NCBI GenBank assembly: GCA_017427625.1 | Contig: JAFRSL010000029.1 | Location: 1 to 7,001 of the forward strand | DNA from: Synergistaceae bacterium | Lineage (GTDB): Bacteria; Synergistota; Synergistia; Synergistales; Aminobacteriaceae | Direction: 5' to 3' | DNA length: 7,001 bases | In this document: one piece after another, positions 1 through 5,770 of the stretch | How positions within the stretch are numbered: the stretch's first letter is position 1 | Layout of the letters: each line of letters starts with the position of its first letter | Notes under the pieces: model-generated | The model's input: only the letters and a program-made list of their open reading frames with translations | What the model was told of the DNA's origin: nothing | Database searches by the model: none | Position numbers and translations under genes: made by a program

Positions 1-606
1 CTCGTGTTCTTCCTCGCGGTAGATGAGGTTGTACTGGTTCTGCATTGTGATGAATTTCGTCCAGCCATTGCGCTCTGCGATATTCTGAAGCCTCTCGAAC
101 TGCCATGCGTCCATTGTGCAAGCTCCAATGTAGCGAGCTTTCCCAGACTTCACAACGTCATGAAGAGCCTCCATGATTTCCTCCATAGGCGTGAAAGCGT
201 CGAGCCTGTGAATCTGGTAGAGGTCAACGTAATCGAGGCCAAGACGTTTGAGGCTGTGGTCGATTTCAGACATTATGTTTTTGCGTGAAGAGCCTGCGCC
301 GTTTGGTCTTCCTGCTCTCATCTCGAAGTTAACCTTTGTCGCAACGACTATCTCATCGCGGTCAAGGCCGAACTCGCGGATTAGCTTGCCTGTGATTTCC
401 TCGCTGCTTCCGAGCTGGTAGACGTTAGCGGTGTCGAAGAAGTTTATTCCGAGTTCAACGGCTTTGCGGAAGAGTGGCTTTGCGTCATCGAACGGCAATG
501 CCCAAGGGAACACGCCATTTTCTGTGCCTGGTTTTCCGAAGCTCATCATTCCCAAACATATCCTTGAAACATCTACGCCGCTGTTACCGAGTTTTACATA
601 CTTCAT
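1..606 (-). CDS. Aldo/keto reductase, YajO-like (partial; C-terminus beyond left edge)
   Basis: I translated the first 202 residues from the minus strand; the frame is open to the window edge. The start MKYVKLGNSGVDVSRICLG is typical of NAD(P)H-dependent aldo/keto reductases with a TIM-barrel fold. The family's catalytic tetrad is visible: Asp58 and Tyr63 in FFDTANVY, Lys91 in VATKV, and His133 in LYQIHRLD. The stretches NQYNLIYREEE and GKARYIGA resemble Escherichia coli YajO closely. Family members are about 320-330 residues, so roughly 120 C-terminal residues, including most of the cofactor phosphate-binding part, are missing from view. The ATG at 604-606 is chosen because AAGGAGAG (615-622) lies 8 bases upstream. 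The gene is divergent from a LysR-type regulator, its likely controller. Such enzymes reduce aldehydes or ketones in the cytoplasm; the true substrate cannot be read from the sequence. Family call is firm, YajO subgroup probable. Confidence 0.93.
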   Translation of the reverse strand, partial: MKYVKLGNSGVDVSRICLGMMSFGKPGTENGVFPWALPFDDAKPLFRKAVELGINFFDTANVYQLGSSEEITGKLIREFGLDRDEIVVATKVNFEMRAGRPNGAGSSRKNIMSEIDHSLKRLGLDYVDLYQIHRLDAFTPMEEIMEALHDVVKSGKARYIGACTMDAWQFERLQNIAERNGWTKFITMQNQYNLIYREEEHE

Positions 607-614
607 GAAATCTT

Positions 615-622
615 CTCTCCTT
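615..622 (-). promoter_or_regulatory. Ribosome binding site of the aldo/keto reductase
   Basis: On the minus strand this reads AAGGAGAG, 8 bases before the ATG at 606. It is a near-perfect Shine-Dalgarno sequence and fixes the start codon. Confidence 0.85.
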
Positions 623-644
623 GTGATCTTTCTTGAACGAGTTT

Positions 645-673
645 ATTTTACGGGCATGTAATATAATATTCAA
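645..673 (-). promoter_or_regulatory. Probable sigma70-type promoter for the aldo/keto reductase
   Basis: On the minus strand a -35 box TTGAAT (668-673) and a -10 box TAAAAT (645-650) are separated by exactly 17 bases. The boxes match the consensus at 4 of 6 and 5 of 6 positions. Transcription would begin near 638, giving a leader of about 32 bases that includes the strong ribosome binding site. The -35 box overlaps the palindrome centred at 674. This was found by eye and not tested. Confidence 0.6.
662..667 (+). promoter_or_regulatory. Candidate -10 box for the LysR-type regulator gene
   Basis: A perfect TATAAT reads toward the regulator gene, 42 bases before its ATG. No acceptable -35 hexamer lies 16-18 bases upstream; TTGAAC at 633-638 is too far (23 bases). 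The box falls inside the reductase promoter spacer, so the two promoters would overlap and might exclude each other. The region is AT-rich, so chance occurrence is possible. Confidence 0.35.
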
Positions 674-682
674 ATTGAAAAT
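666..682. promoter_or_regulatory. Imperfect palindrome, candidate LysR-type operator
   Basis: The 17 bases form an inverted repeat centred on A674: TTCAA-A-TTGAA is perfect (669-679), and extending outward gives 7 matching pairs of 8. Such dyads, often with a T-N11-A core, are the usual binding sites of LysR-type regulators in the gap between the regulator and its divergent target. It overlaps the reductase -35 box and the expected regulator transcription start, so one bound protein could affect both. A further TTGAA lies at 633-637, 42 bases from the TTGAA at 675. That this regulator binds here is an inference. Confidence 0.45.
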
Positions 683-709
683 ATCTATAGTAACCAAAAA
701 ATTTCTATT

Positions 710-1597
710 ATGGACACTAAGCAGATTGATTACATTCTCACACTTGCAAAGACAAAGAATTTTAACCGGGCTGCTGAAAACCTCTTCATCTCACAGCCAG
801 CTTTGACATACCAGATTAAGCAGGTTGAGGCTGAGATAGGCTTCCAACTTTTTGAGCGTTCCCCTAAAGGTGCGGTGCTAACTCCGGCGGGCAAACAGTT
901 CTGCATTACCCTCCGCAACATAAAGGACGAACTCAAACGCGCAATAGAGCAAGGTCAGAATTATGGCACACGTTATCATTCCAACATAACGATAGGACTC
1001 CCAATGAGGTCGGCAATATACTTTCTCCCTGAAGCAATCGAGGCATTCGGCAAAACTCACGAAGGAATTTCTGTTACGCCTCACTTCCTGACGCTCTATG
1101 ATTCTTCATCGTTCCTGAAGGGCGAGGAGGACATACTTTTTGCGAGGCACAATGACGTCAAGCACATACCCGGCATAAAGATTCACCCGCTGTTCGAGAG
1201 CAGGATATATCTCATCACAGAGAGGGCTGACGAGTTGGCGGAAAGGGAGATCGTTCACACTGAGGATTTGCGCGGAAGGGTGCTGATGGTTGGGGGCGGT
1301 TCACCTCCTGAACTCAAGGCGGTACAGCAGAGAATCATAGAGACGATTCACATCGGCTACTTCAACAGCAACGACCGCGAGACTACTTTGACGAACATCA
1401 AGGCTCACAGGGGAATTTGCCTTGCGCCGGGATTCCTGAATGACCACAATGGCGAGTTCTCATGGACTCCTTTCGACTGCCCCGAAAAAATCAAGTGTGT
1501 ATTGTGTACTCACTCAGGCGACAAGAGGGAAAGTGTCTCGGATTTCGTTAGGCTATTGCAGGAAATATACAAGAATCGCCCCGAGTTCATGGCTTGA
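710..1597 (+). CDS. LysR-type transcriptional regulator
   Basis: The protein has 295 residues, the normal length for LysR-type regulators. Residues 1-60 carry the winged helix-turn-helix: FNRAAENLFISQPALTYQIK (18-37), then the wing segment LFERSPKGAVLTPAG. A linker helix (about 60-90) precedes the effector-binding domain, which starts near ITIGLPMRSAIYFLP and includes GICLAPGFL (235-243), the equivalent of the usual GVALLP segment. It should bind DNA as a dimer or tetramer and respond to a small molecule. Divergence from the reductase gene suggests control of that gene and of itself. Three cysteines cluster at 257, 263 and 266 in the effector domain, which is uncommon. No Shine-Dalgarno sequence precedes the ATG; it is kept because the family alignment starts here (MDTKQIDYILTLAKTKNF). 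The effector is unknown. The gene ends 14 bases from the convergent folK. Confidence 0.95.
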   Translation: MDTKQIDYILTLAKTKNFNRAAENLFISQPALTYQIKQVEAEIGFQLFERSPKGAVLTPAGKQFCITLRNIKDELKRAIEQGQNYGTRYHSNITIGLPMRSAIYFLPEAIEAFGKTHEGISVTPHFLTLYDSSSFLKGEEDILFARHNDVKHIPGIKIHPLFESRIYLITERADELAEREIVHTEDLRGRVLMVGGGSPPELKAVQQRIIETIHIGYFNSNDRETTLTNIKAHRGICLAPGFLNDHNGEFSWTPFDCPEKIKCVLCTHSGDKRESVSDFVRLLQEIYKNRPEFMA

Positions 1598-1611
1598 ATA
1601 AGATATATGCT

Positions 1612-2103
1612 TCACAGCTCCGTTACTCTCAGCGGCCATGCCTCACCGTCATGCTCCCGAATCATCTCACTAATACTCTTGCCGTTCACAGGGTGCCTCC
1701 AATCATCCGGGACAATCTGACTCAGCGGCACAAGCACAAACATTCTCTCAGGGATTCTCATGTGCGGTATAGTCAGCTCCTCAGTCTCAAGAATCACATC
1801 ATCAATCATCAGAATATCAATGTCAATCTTCCTTGCACCCCAGCGAACCGACTCAACCCTTCCGATTTCGCGCTCAAAATTTTTGACGGCCTTCAGGATT
1901 TCGTGAGGCTCATAATGTGAAAGGCACTCGATTTTCACGCAGGCGTTGAGATAATCAGGCTGCGGAACTCCTCCCCATGCCTCTGTCTCGAAAACATCGC
2001 TTTTCCCCGCAACATGGCCGAATGCCTCAAGCCTCCTCAAAGCCTCGCGCAAGTTCTGAAGCCTGTTTCCCAAATTCGAGCCAAGTCCAAAATATATGAC
2101 CAT
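1612..2103 (-). CDS. folK: 2-amino-4-hydroxy-6-hydroxymethyldihydropteridine pyrophosphokinase (HPPK)
   Basis: The enzyme transfers pyrophosphate from ATP to 6-hydroxymethyl-7,8-dihydropterin, the step before dihydropteroate synthase in folate synthesis, in the cytoplasm. At 163 residues it has the typical single-domain HPPK length. Visible hallmarks are the N-terminal GLGSNLGNR (6-14), the substrate loop WGGVPQPDYLNA (43-54), the signature RWGARKIDIDIL (87-98) and IPHMRIPERMFVLVPL. Asp94 and Asp96 of the signature correspond to the two magnesium-binding aspartates. The ATG at 2101-2103 is preceded on the minus strand by AAGGAG (2116-2121) at 12 bases, slightly long but usable. Unlike many genomes, no folP, folB or folE lies beside it; the neighbours are a regulator and the divergent trehalose operon. 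No clear terminator is seen in the 14 bases between it and the regulator gene. Confidence 0.96.
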   Translation of the reverse strand: MVIYFGLGSNLGNRLQNLREALRRLEAFGHVAGKSDVFETEAWGGVPQPDYLNACVKIECLSHYEPHEILKAVKNFEREIGRVESVRWGARKIDIDILMIDDVILETEELTIPHMRIPERMFVLVPLSQIVPDDWRHPVNGKSISEMIREHDGEAWPLRVTEL

Positions 2104-2131
2104 GAAATTTTTTCGCTCCTTGCATTATAAT
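2102..2131 (+). promoter_or_regulatory. Candidate promoter of the trehalose operon
   Basis: A perfect -10 box TATAAT (2126-2131) lies 46 bases before the permease ATG. The best upstream hexamer is ATGAAA (2102-2107), 4 of 6 with an 18-base spacer, overlapping the folK start codon. The self-complementary ATTATAAT (2124-2131) also gives TATAAT on the minus strand. A folK transcript from that box would start inside folK's ribosome binding site, so the box more plausibly serves the trehalose operon. The weak -35 would fit an activated or controlled promoter, but this is only a reading by eye. Confidence 0.4.
2116..2121 (-). promoter_or_regulatory. Ribosome binding site of folK
   Basis: The minus strand reads AAGGAG, 12 bases before the folK ATG. 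The spacing is a little longer than ideal, but no other in-frame start is better placed. Confidence 0.55.
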
Positions 2132-2141
2132 TAGCACACTT

Positions 2142-2162
2142 ATTTTATTCCCACATTTTATT
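2142..2162. repeat. Short direct repeat ATTTTATT x2 upstream of the trehalose operon
   Basis: ATTTTATT occurs at 2142-2149 and again at 2155-2162, a 13-base period, between the candidate start of transcription and the permease ribosome binding site. It may be chance in AT-rich leader DNA or a small protein-binding or leader element. I see no classical treR operator or catabolite-response (cre) palindrome in this gap. Confidence 0.3.
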
Positions 2163-2164
2163 AC

Positions 2165-2169
2165 GGAGG
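2165..2169 (+). promoter_or_regulatory. Ribosome binding site of the trehalose permease gene
   Basis: GGAGG ends 8 bases before the ATG at 2178. It is a strong Shine-Dalgarno sequence that supports this start. Confidence 0.85.
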
Positions 2170-2177
2170 CGGTATTT

Positions 2178-4109
2178 ATGGGCAAATTTTCGCCCGACGC
2201 AAAGGAACTACTAGCGGCAATAGGCGGCAAGGAAAACATCACAGCCGTTTCGCACTGTATCACACGAATGCGTTTCGTTCTCACTGACCCCAAAAATGCG
2301 GACATCAAACGCATCGAGGCCATCAAGTCGGTCAAAGGAACGTTCACTCAGGCAGGGCAGTTCCAGGTCATAATAGGCAATGAAGTTGCTGACTTCTACA
2401 AAGACTTCACCGAAGTTTCAGGCGTTTCAGGAGTCTCGAAGTCCGAAGTCAAAAGCATGTCAAAGCAGAACCAGAACATTCTTCAGCGTCTCATGACCTC
2501 AATCGCTGAGATATTCGCGCCGTTAATCCCCGCTATCGTCGTGGGCGGTCTGATTCTCGGCTTCAGGAACGTCATTGACAGCATGGAAATTTTCGGCGGA
2601 GCAACACTCGTAAGTCAGAGCCAGTTCTGGGCAGGGGTCGACCACTTCCTTTGGTTGCTGGGCGAGGCGGTCTTCCACGTCGGAATACCCGTCGGGATCT
2701 GCTGGACAATCATGAAGAAGATGGGCGGTACTGAGATGCTAGGTATAATTCTCGGTCTCACCCTCGTATCTTCACAGCTCACGAACGCATACGCAGTAGC
2801 TTCGGCAATGGCTAACGGTACTCTCAATCAGTGGAACTTCGGCTTCATTCAGGTCAACATGATCGGCTATCAGGCGCAGGTTCTTCCGGCAATGCTCGCG
2901 GCTTTCACGTTAGCATACCTTGAGCGTTTCTTCAAGAAGATCGTTCCGCAGGTCGTACAGATGATACTCGTACCGTTCTTCAGCTTGCTGTTCGCGGTAA
3001 TGGCGGCTCATTTCGTCTTAGGGCCTATAGGGTGGAGGATTGGCTCATGGATTTCTGCGGCTGTCTACGCTGGGATCTCAGGCTCGTACCGTGTAATCTT
3101 CGGGGCAATATTCGGTTTCTTCTATGCTCCTTTGGTCATAACAGGACTTCACCACATGAGCAACGCAATCGACATTCAGCTAATCGCGGACTTCGGCGGG
3201 ACTATGCTTTGGCCGATGATTGCACTCTCAAACATCGCACAGGGAAGCGCGGTTCTCGGAATGATTTTCCTTCAGAGGCGCAGCGCAAAGGCTAAGGAGC
3301 TTAATATCCCCTCGTGCATTTCCTGTTATCTCGGTGTTACTGAGCCTGCAATGTTCGGCGTTAACCTCAAGTACGTTTTCCCGTTCATCTGCGGAATGGC
3401 TGGTTCATGCATCGCTGGAATCATAAGCACGGCGACGAGTGTTACAGCGAGCGCAATCGGTGTAGGAGGACTTCCCGGAATCCTCTCGATTCAGCCCGGT
3501 TCAATCGCAATGTTCGCGGTCTGCATGGCCGTCGCTGTAGCTGTTCCTTTCGCGCTGACATACATGGCCGGAAAGCGCAAGGGAATCGACAAAGAGGCAG
3601 AGGACGAAGCTCTCAAAGAGGAAGCCGCAGAGAGAGCAAAAGCAGAGCATTCACCCGTTGACTTCATGGCATTCTTGACGGGAAAGACAGTGGCGATAAC
3701 CGAAGTACCCGATGCTACGTTTGCTGAGAAAGTTTTGGGCGACGGTATAGCGATTGAGCCTGTCGATAACATTCTGGTCTCACCTGTTGACGCTGTTGTC
3801 GAGCAGACTATGGAGGGAAGCAATCACGCAATCGGCCTCATAATGGACAACGGACTCGAAATTCTCCTCCACATTGGGCTTGATACTGTTGCGATGAATG
3901 GCGAGGGCTTCACGATTCACGTTTCTGAGGGCGACAGGGTGAAGAAGGGACAGGAGCTCATAACGTTTGACCCCGAGAAAATCCGCGCTGCCGGACACCC
4001 AGTAACAACAATAATGGTCGTAACGAACGATTCAGGCTACGAGACGTTCAGGTTTGACGCTGGACTCGAAGTCAAAGCCGCCGAGAACGTCATTGCACAC
4101 GCGGAGTAA
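2178..4109 (+). CDS. treB: PTS trehalose-specific permease, fused IIB-IIC-IIA
   Basis: This membrane protein of 643 residues takes up trehalose and phosphorylates it to trehalose 6-phosphate. Three domains are visible. IIB (about 1-85) has the phosphocysteine Cys27 in ITAVSHCITRMRF and the AGQFQVIIG segment. IIC (about 105-465) has many hydrophobic helices, including LIPAIVVGGLILGFRNVID, VGYQAQV-like IGYQAQVLPA, APLVITGLHH and the conserved LGVTEPAMFG around Glu389. A charged linker (466-500) leads to a glucose-type IIA domain (about 510-643), with His550 (NHAIG) and His565 (LLHIGLDTV). Their 15-residue spacing matches His75/His90 of E. coli Crr, His565 being the expected phosphorylated residue. 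The IIBC part strongly resembles E. coli TreB, which is about 470 residues and lacks IIA. Fused versions are known in some other bacteria. The adjacent treC supports trehalose as substrate. The general phosphotransferases enzyme I and HPr must come from elsewhere. Confidence 0.95.
   Translation: MGKFSPDAKELLAAIGGKENITAVSHCITRMRFVLTDPKNADIKRIEAIKSVKGTFTQAGQFQVIIGNEVADFYKDFTEVSGVSGVSKSEVKSMSKQNQNILQRLMTSIAEIFAPLIPAIVVGGLILGFRNVIDSMEIFGGATLVSQSQFWAGVDHFLWLLGEAVFHVGIPVGICWTIMKKMGGTEMLGIILGLTLVSSQLTNAYAVASAMANGTLNQWNFGFIQVNMIGYQAQVLPAMLAAFTLAYLERFFKKIVPQVVQMILVPFFSLLFAVMAAHFVLGPIGWRIGSWISAAVYAGISGSYRVIFGAIFGFFYAPLVITGLHHMSNAIDIQLIADFGGTMLWPMIALSNIAQGSAVLGMIFLQRRSAKAKELNIPSCISCYLGVTEPAMFGVNLKYVFPFICGMAGSCIAGIISTATSVTASAIGVGGLPGILSIQPGSIAMFAVCMAVAVAVPFALTYMAGKRKGIDKEAEDEALKEEAAERAKAEHSPVDFMAFLTGKTVAITEVPDATFAEKVLGDGIAIEPVDNILVSPVDAVVEQTMEGSNHAIGLIMDNGLEILLHIGLDTVAMNGEGFTIHVSEGDRVKKGQELITFDPEKIRAAGHPVTTIMVVTNDSGYETFRFDAGLEVKAAENVIAHAE
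4103..4106 (+). promoter_or_regulatory. Ribosome binding site of treC inside the end of the permease gene
   Basis: GGAG spans the last two sense codons before the permease stop and lies 8 bases before the treC ATG. The 5-base gap between the genes and this placement point to one transcript with coupled translation. Confidence 0.75.
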
Positions 4110-4114
4110 CTGCC

Positions 4115-5725
4115 ATGAGAGACGAATACAAGTCATCAACTGTCTACCAGATATACATCAAGTCATTCTGCGACTCAAACGGCGACGGCATAGGCGACAT
4201 CAACGGAATCAGGAAAAAGCTCCTGTACATATACTCGCTCGGTGTCAAATACATCTGGGTAACGCCATTCTTCTGCTCACCGATGGCTGACAACGGCTAT
4301 GATGTCTCGGACTACCGCAATGTCAACCCAATGTTCGGGACAATGGAGGACTGCGAGGCAATGATTCGAGAGGCTGATGAGCTTGGAATGGGCTTCATGT
4401 TCGACATGGTATTCAACCACACGTCTGACGAACACGAATGGTTCAAGAAGGCACTCGCCGGAGACCCCGAATACATGGACTACTACATCTTCAGGGACAA
4501 CCCGCCGGAATGGACATCGGTATTCGGAGGGCCTGCGTGGAAGTTTGTGCCGTCGCTGGGAAAGTATTACCTCCATCTCTTTGACCCGAAGCAGCCGGAT
4601 TTGAACTGGGACAATCCCAAAGTCCGCGAAGAATTGAAGGACGTTGTGCGCTTCTGGAAGGAGAAAGGCGTAAAGGGATTCCGCTTCGACGTTCTCAACC
4701 GAATCTCAAAGCCCGCCAATCTCGAAGCATTGCCGGCAGGAGACGGATCGTATTTCTGCAAGGACGGCCCGCACATTCACGAGTATATTCAGGAGCTTGT
4801 GAGCGATACCGGAATCGGCGAAATGATAACGGTCGGCGAAATGGCATCAACGACGCTTGAGCAGTGCATAAAGTATTCCAACCCAGAGGGAACGGAGCTC
4901 TCAATGTGCTTCAACTTCCATCATCTCAAAGTTGACTACAAGGACGGCGGGAAATGGACGCTTCTTCCCCCAGACCTTCACGAACTGAGACGCATATTCA
5001 CAACGTGGCAGGAAGGAATGTCGAAGGCAGGAAGCTGGCAGGCACTCTTCTGGTGCAATCATGACCAGCCCAGAATAGTCTCACGCTTCGGGGACGAAGG
5101 GAAGTACTGGAAGGAATCGGCGAAAATGCTTGCGACTTTCATTCACCTTCTAAGAGGTACGCCGTACATATATCAGGGTGAGGAGCTTGGAATGACGAAC
5201 GCGCACTTCACGGACATATCGCAGTATCAGGATGTTGAGTCCACGAACTACTACAAGATCATGCGCGAGAACGGAGTTTCGGAAGCTGATGCTCTGGCTA
5301 TACTCGCTGCAAAGTCGCGCGACAATTCACGCACACCTATGCAGTGGACGTCGGGCAATAACGCAGGCTTCACATCAGGAAAACCGTGGCTTTCTGTCAA
5401 CCCCAACCACACCAAAATCAGCGTCGATGCTGAAGAGTTAGACCCCGACTCAATCCTGAACTATTACAGGGAACTCGTTCGGCTGAGGAAGGATTGCCCC
5501 GCAATCTCGGAAGGCAATGTGAAATTCCTCGACTCTGGGAATGAGAATGTCATCGCATATGAGCGTACGCTGGGGAATGAGAGGGTTGTTGTTCTCTGCA
5601 ACTTCAGCGGGAATGACGAGAAGGTTAAGGGCATTGACGTTAAGGGCAAGGTACTAATCGGGAATTACTCAGGCTCACACAAGATGATGAAGCCGTATGA
5701 GGTTCTTGTAATTTTGGAAAGTTAA
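4115..5725 (+). CDS. treC: Trehalose-6-phosphate hydrolase (alpha,alpha-phosphotrehalase), GH13 family
   Basis: This cytoplasmic enzyme splits trehalose 6-phosphate, delivered by the upstream permease, into glucose and glucose 6-phosphate. The 536 residues are close to the usual 540-560 of TreC. It opens with VYQIYIKSFCDSNGDGIGDI, the standard start of the GH13 oligo-1,6-glucosidase/TreC group. The GH13 motifs are all present: DMVFNH (Asp97 to His102), GFRFDVLN with the nucleophile Asp192, TVGEM with the acid/base Glu242, and NHDQPRIVSRFG with the transition-state Asp317. The form WCNHDQPRIVSRFG is typical of TreC rather than of plain alpha-glucosidases, and the SRDNSRTPMQW block and C-terminal beta domain (about 450-536) follow. 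A related oligo-1,6-glucosidase is the main alternative, but the operon with a trehalose permease makes TreC much more likely. The end is followed by a terminator hairpin. Confidence 0.96.
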   Translation: MRDEYKSSTVYQIYIKSFCDSNGDGIGDINGIRKKLLYIYSLGVKYIWVTPFFCSPMADNGYDVSDYRNVNPMFGTMEDCEAMIREADELGMGFMFDMVFNHTSDEHEWFKKALAGDPEYMDYYIFRDNPPEWTSVFGGPAWKFVPSLGKYYLHLFDPKQPDLNWDNPKVREELKDVVRFWKEKGVKGFRFDVLNRISKPANLEALPAGDGSYFCKDGPHIHEYIQELVSDTGIGEMITVGEMASTTLEQCIKYSNPEGTELSMCFNFHHLKVDYKDGGKWTLLPPDLHELRRIFTTWQEGMSKAGSWQALFWCNHDQPRIVSRFGDEGKYWKESAKMLATFIHLLRGTPYIYQGEELGMTNAHFTDISQYQDVESTNYYKIMRENGVSEADALAILAAKSRDNSRTPMQWTSGNNAGFTSGKPWLSVNPNHTKISVDAEELDPDSILNYYRELVRLRKDCPAISEGNVKFLDSGNENVIAYERTLGNERVVVLCNFSGNDEKVKGIDVKGKVLIGNYSGSHKMMKPYEVLVILES

Positions 5726-5738
5726 GCACAAGAAAATT

Positions 5739-5767
5739 GCCGGGAGCAAATCGAGTTCCCGGCTTTT
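5739..5767 (+). terminator. Rho-independent terminator of the trehalose operon, probably also serving uvrA
   Basis: GCCGGGA (5739-5745) pairs with TCCCGGC (5757-5763). A G-U and a C-G pair extend the stem to 9, leaving a 7-base loop (5748-5754). TTTTAATTT follows directly on the plus strand, 13 bases after the treC stop. On the minus strand the same stem is followed by AATTTTCT, a weaker T-run, so the hairpin probably also ends uvrA transcription, whose stop codon is 7 bases from the stem. Confidence 0.88.
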
Positions 5768-5770
5768 AAT

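Noticed and set aside
4..288. Plus-strand open frame of 94 codons at the left edge
   Set aside because: It lies opposite the aldo/keto reductase, whose minus-strand frame has clear catalytic motifs throughout; the plus-strand translation has no recognisable features.
431..661. Plus-strand open frame of 76 codons
   Set aside because: It overlaps the reductase start and its promoter on the opposite strand and has no ribosome binding site or family resemblance.
1589..1640. Inverted repeat CATGGC...GCCATG across the regulator/folK junction
   Set aside because: The arms are 6 bases with a 40-base loop and both lie in coding sequence, which is expected by chance; it is not a convincing terminator.
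1594..1920. Plus-strand open frame of 108 codons overlapping the regulator stop
   Set aside because: It is antisense to folK, including the HPPK signature, and its composition is that of a shadow frame.
2121..2136. TGC-N10-GCA dyad around the trehalose operon -10 box
   Set aside because: Only three base pairs per arm match and the inner positions do not pair, so it is too weak to call an operator.
2027..2347. Minus-strand open frame of 106 codons spanning the folK-treB gap
   Set aside because: It overlaps the starts of both folK and the trehalose permease gene and crosses their control region; no domain is recognisable.
3491..3823. Minus-strand open frame of 110 codons inside the trehalose permease gene
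   Set aside because: It is antisense to the linker and IIA domain of the permease; Ser/Ala-rich shadow composition.
4277..4576. Minus-strand open frame of 99 codons inside treC
   Set aside because: It is fully antisense to the conserved GH13 catalytic domain.
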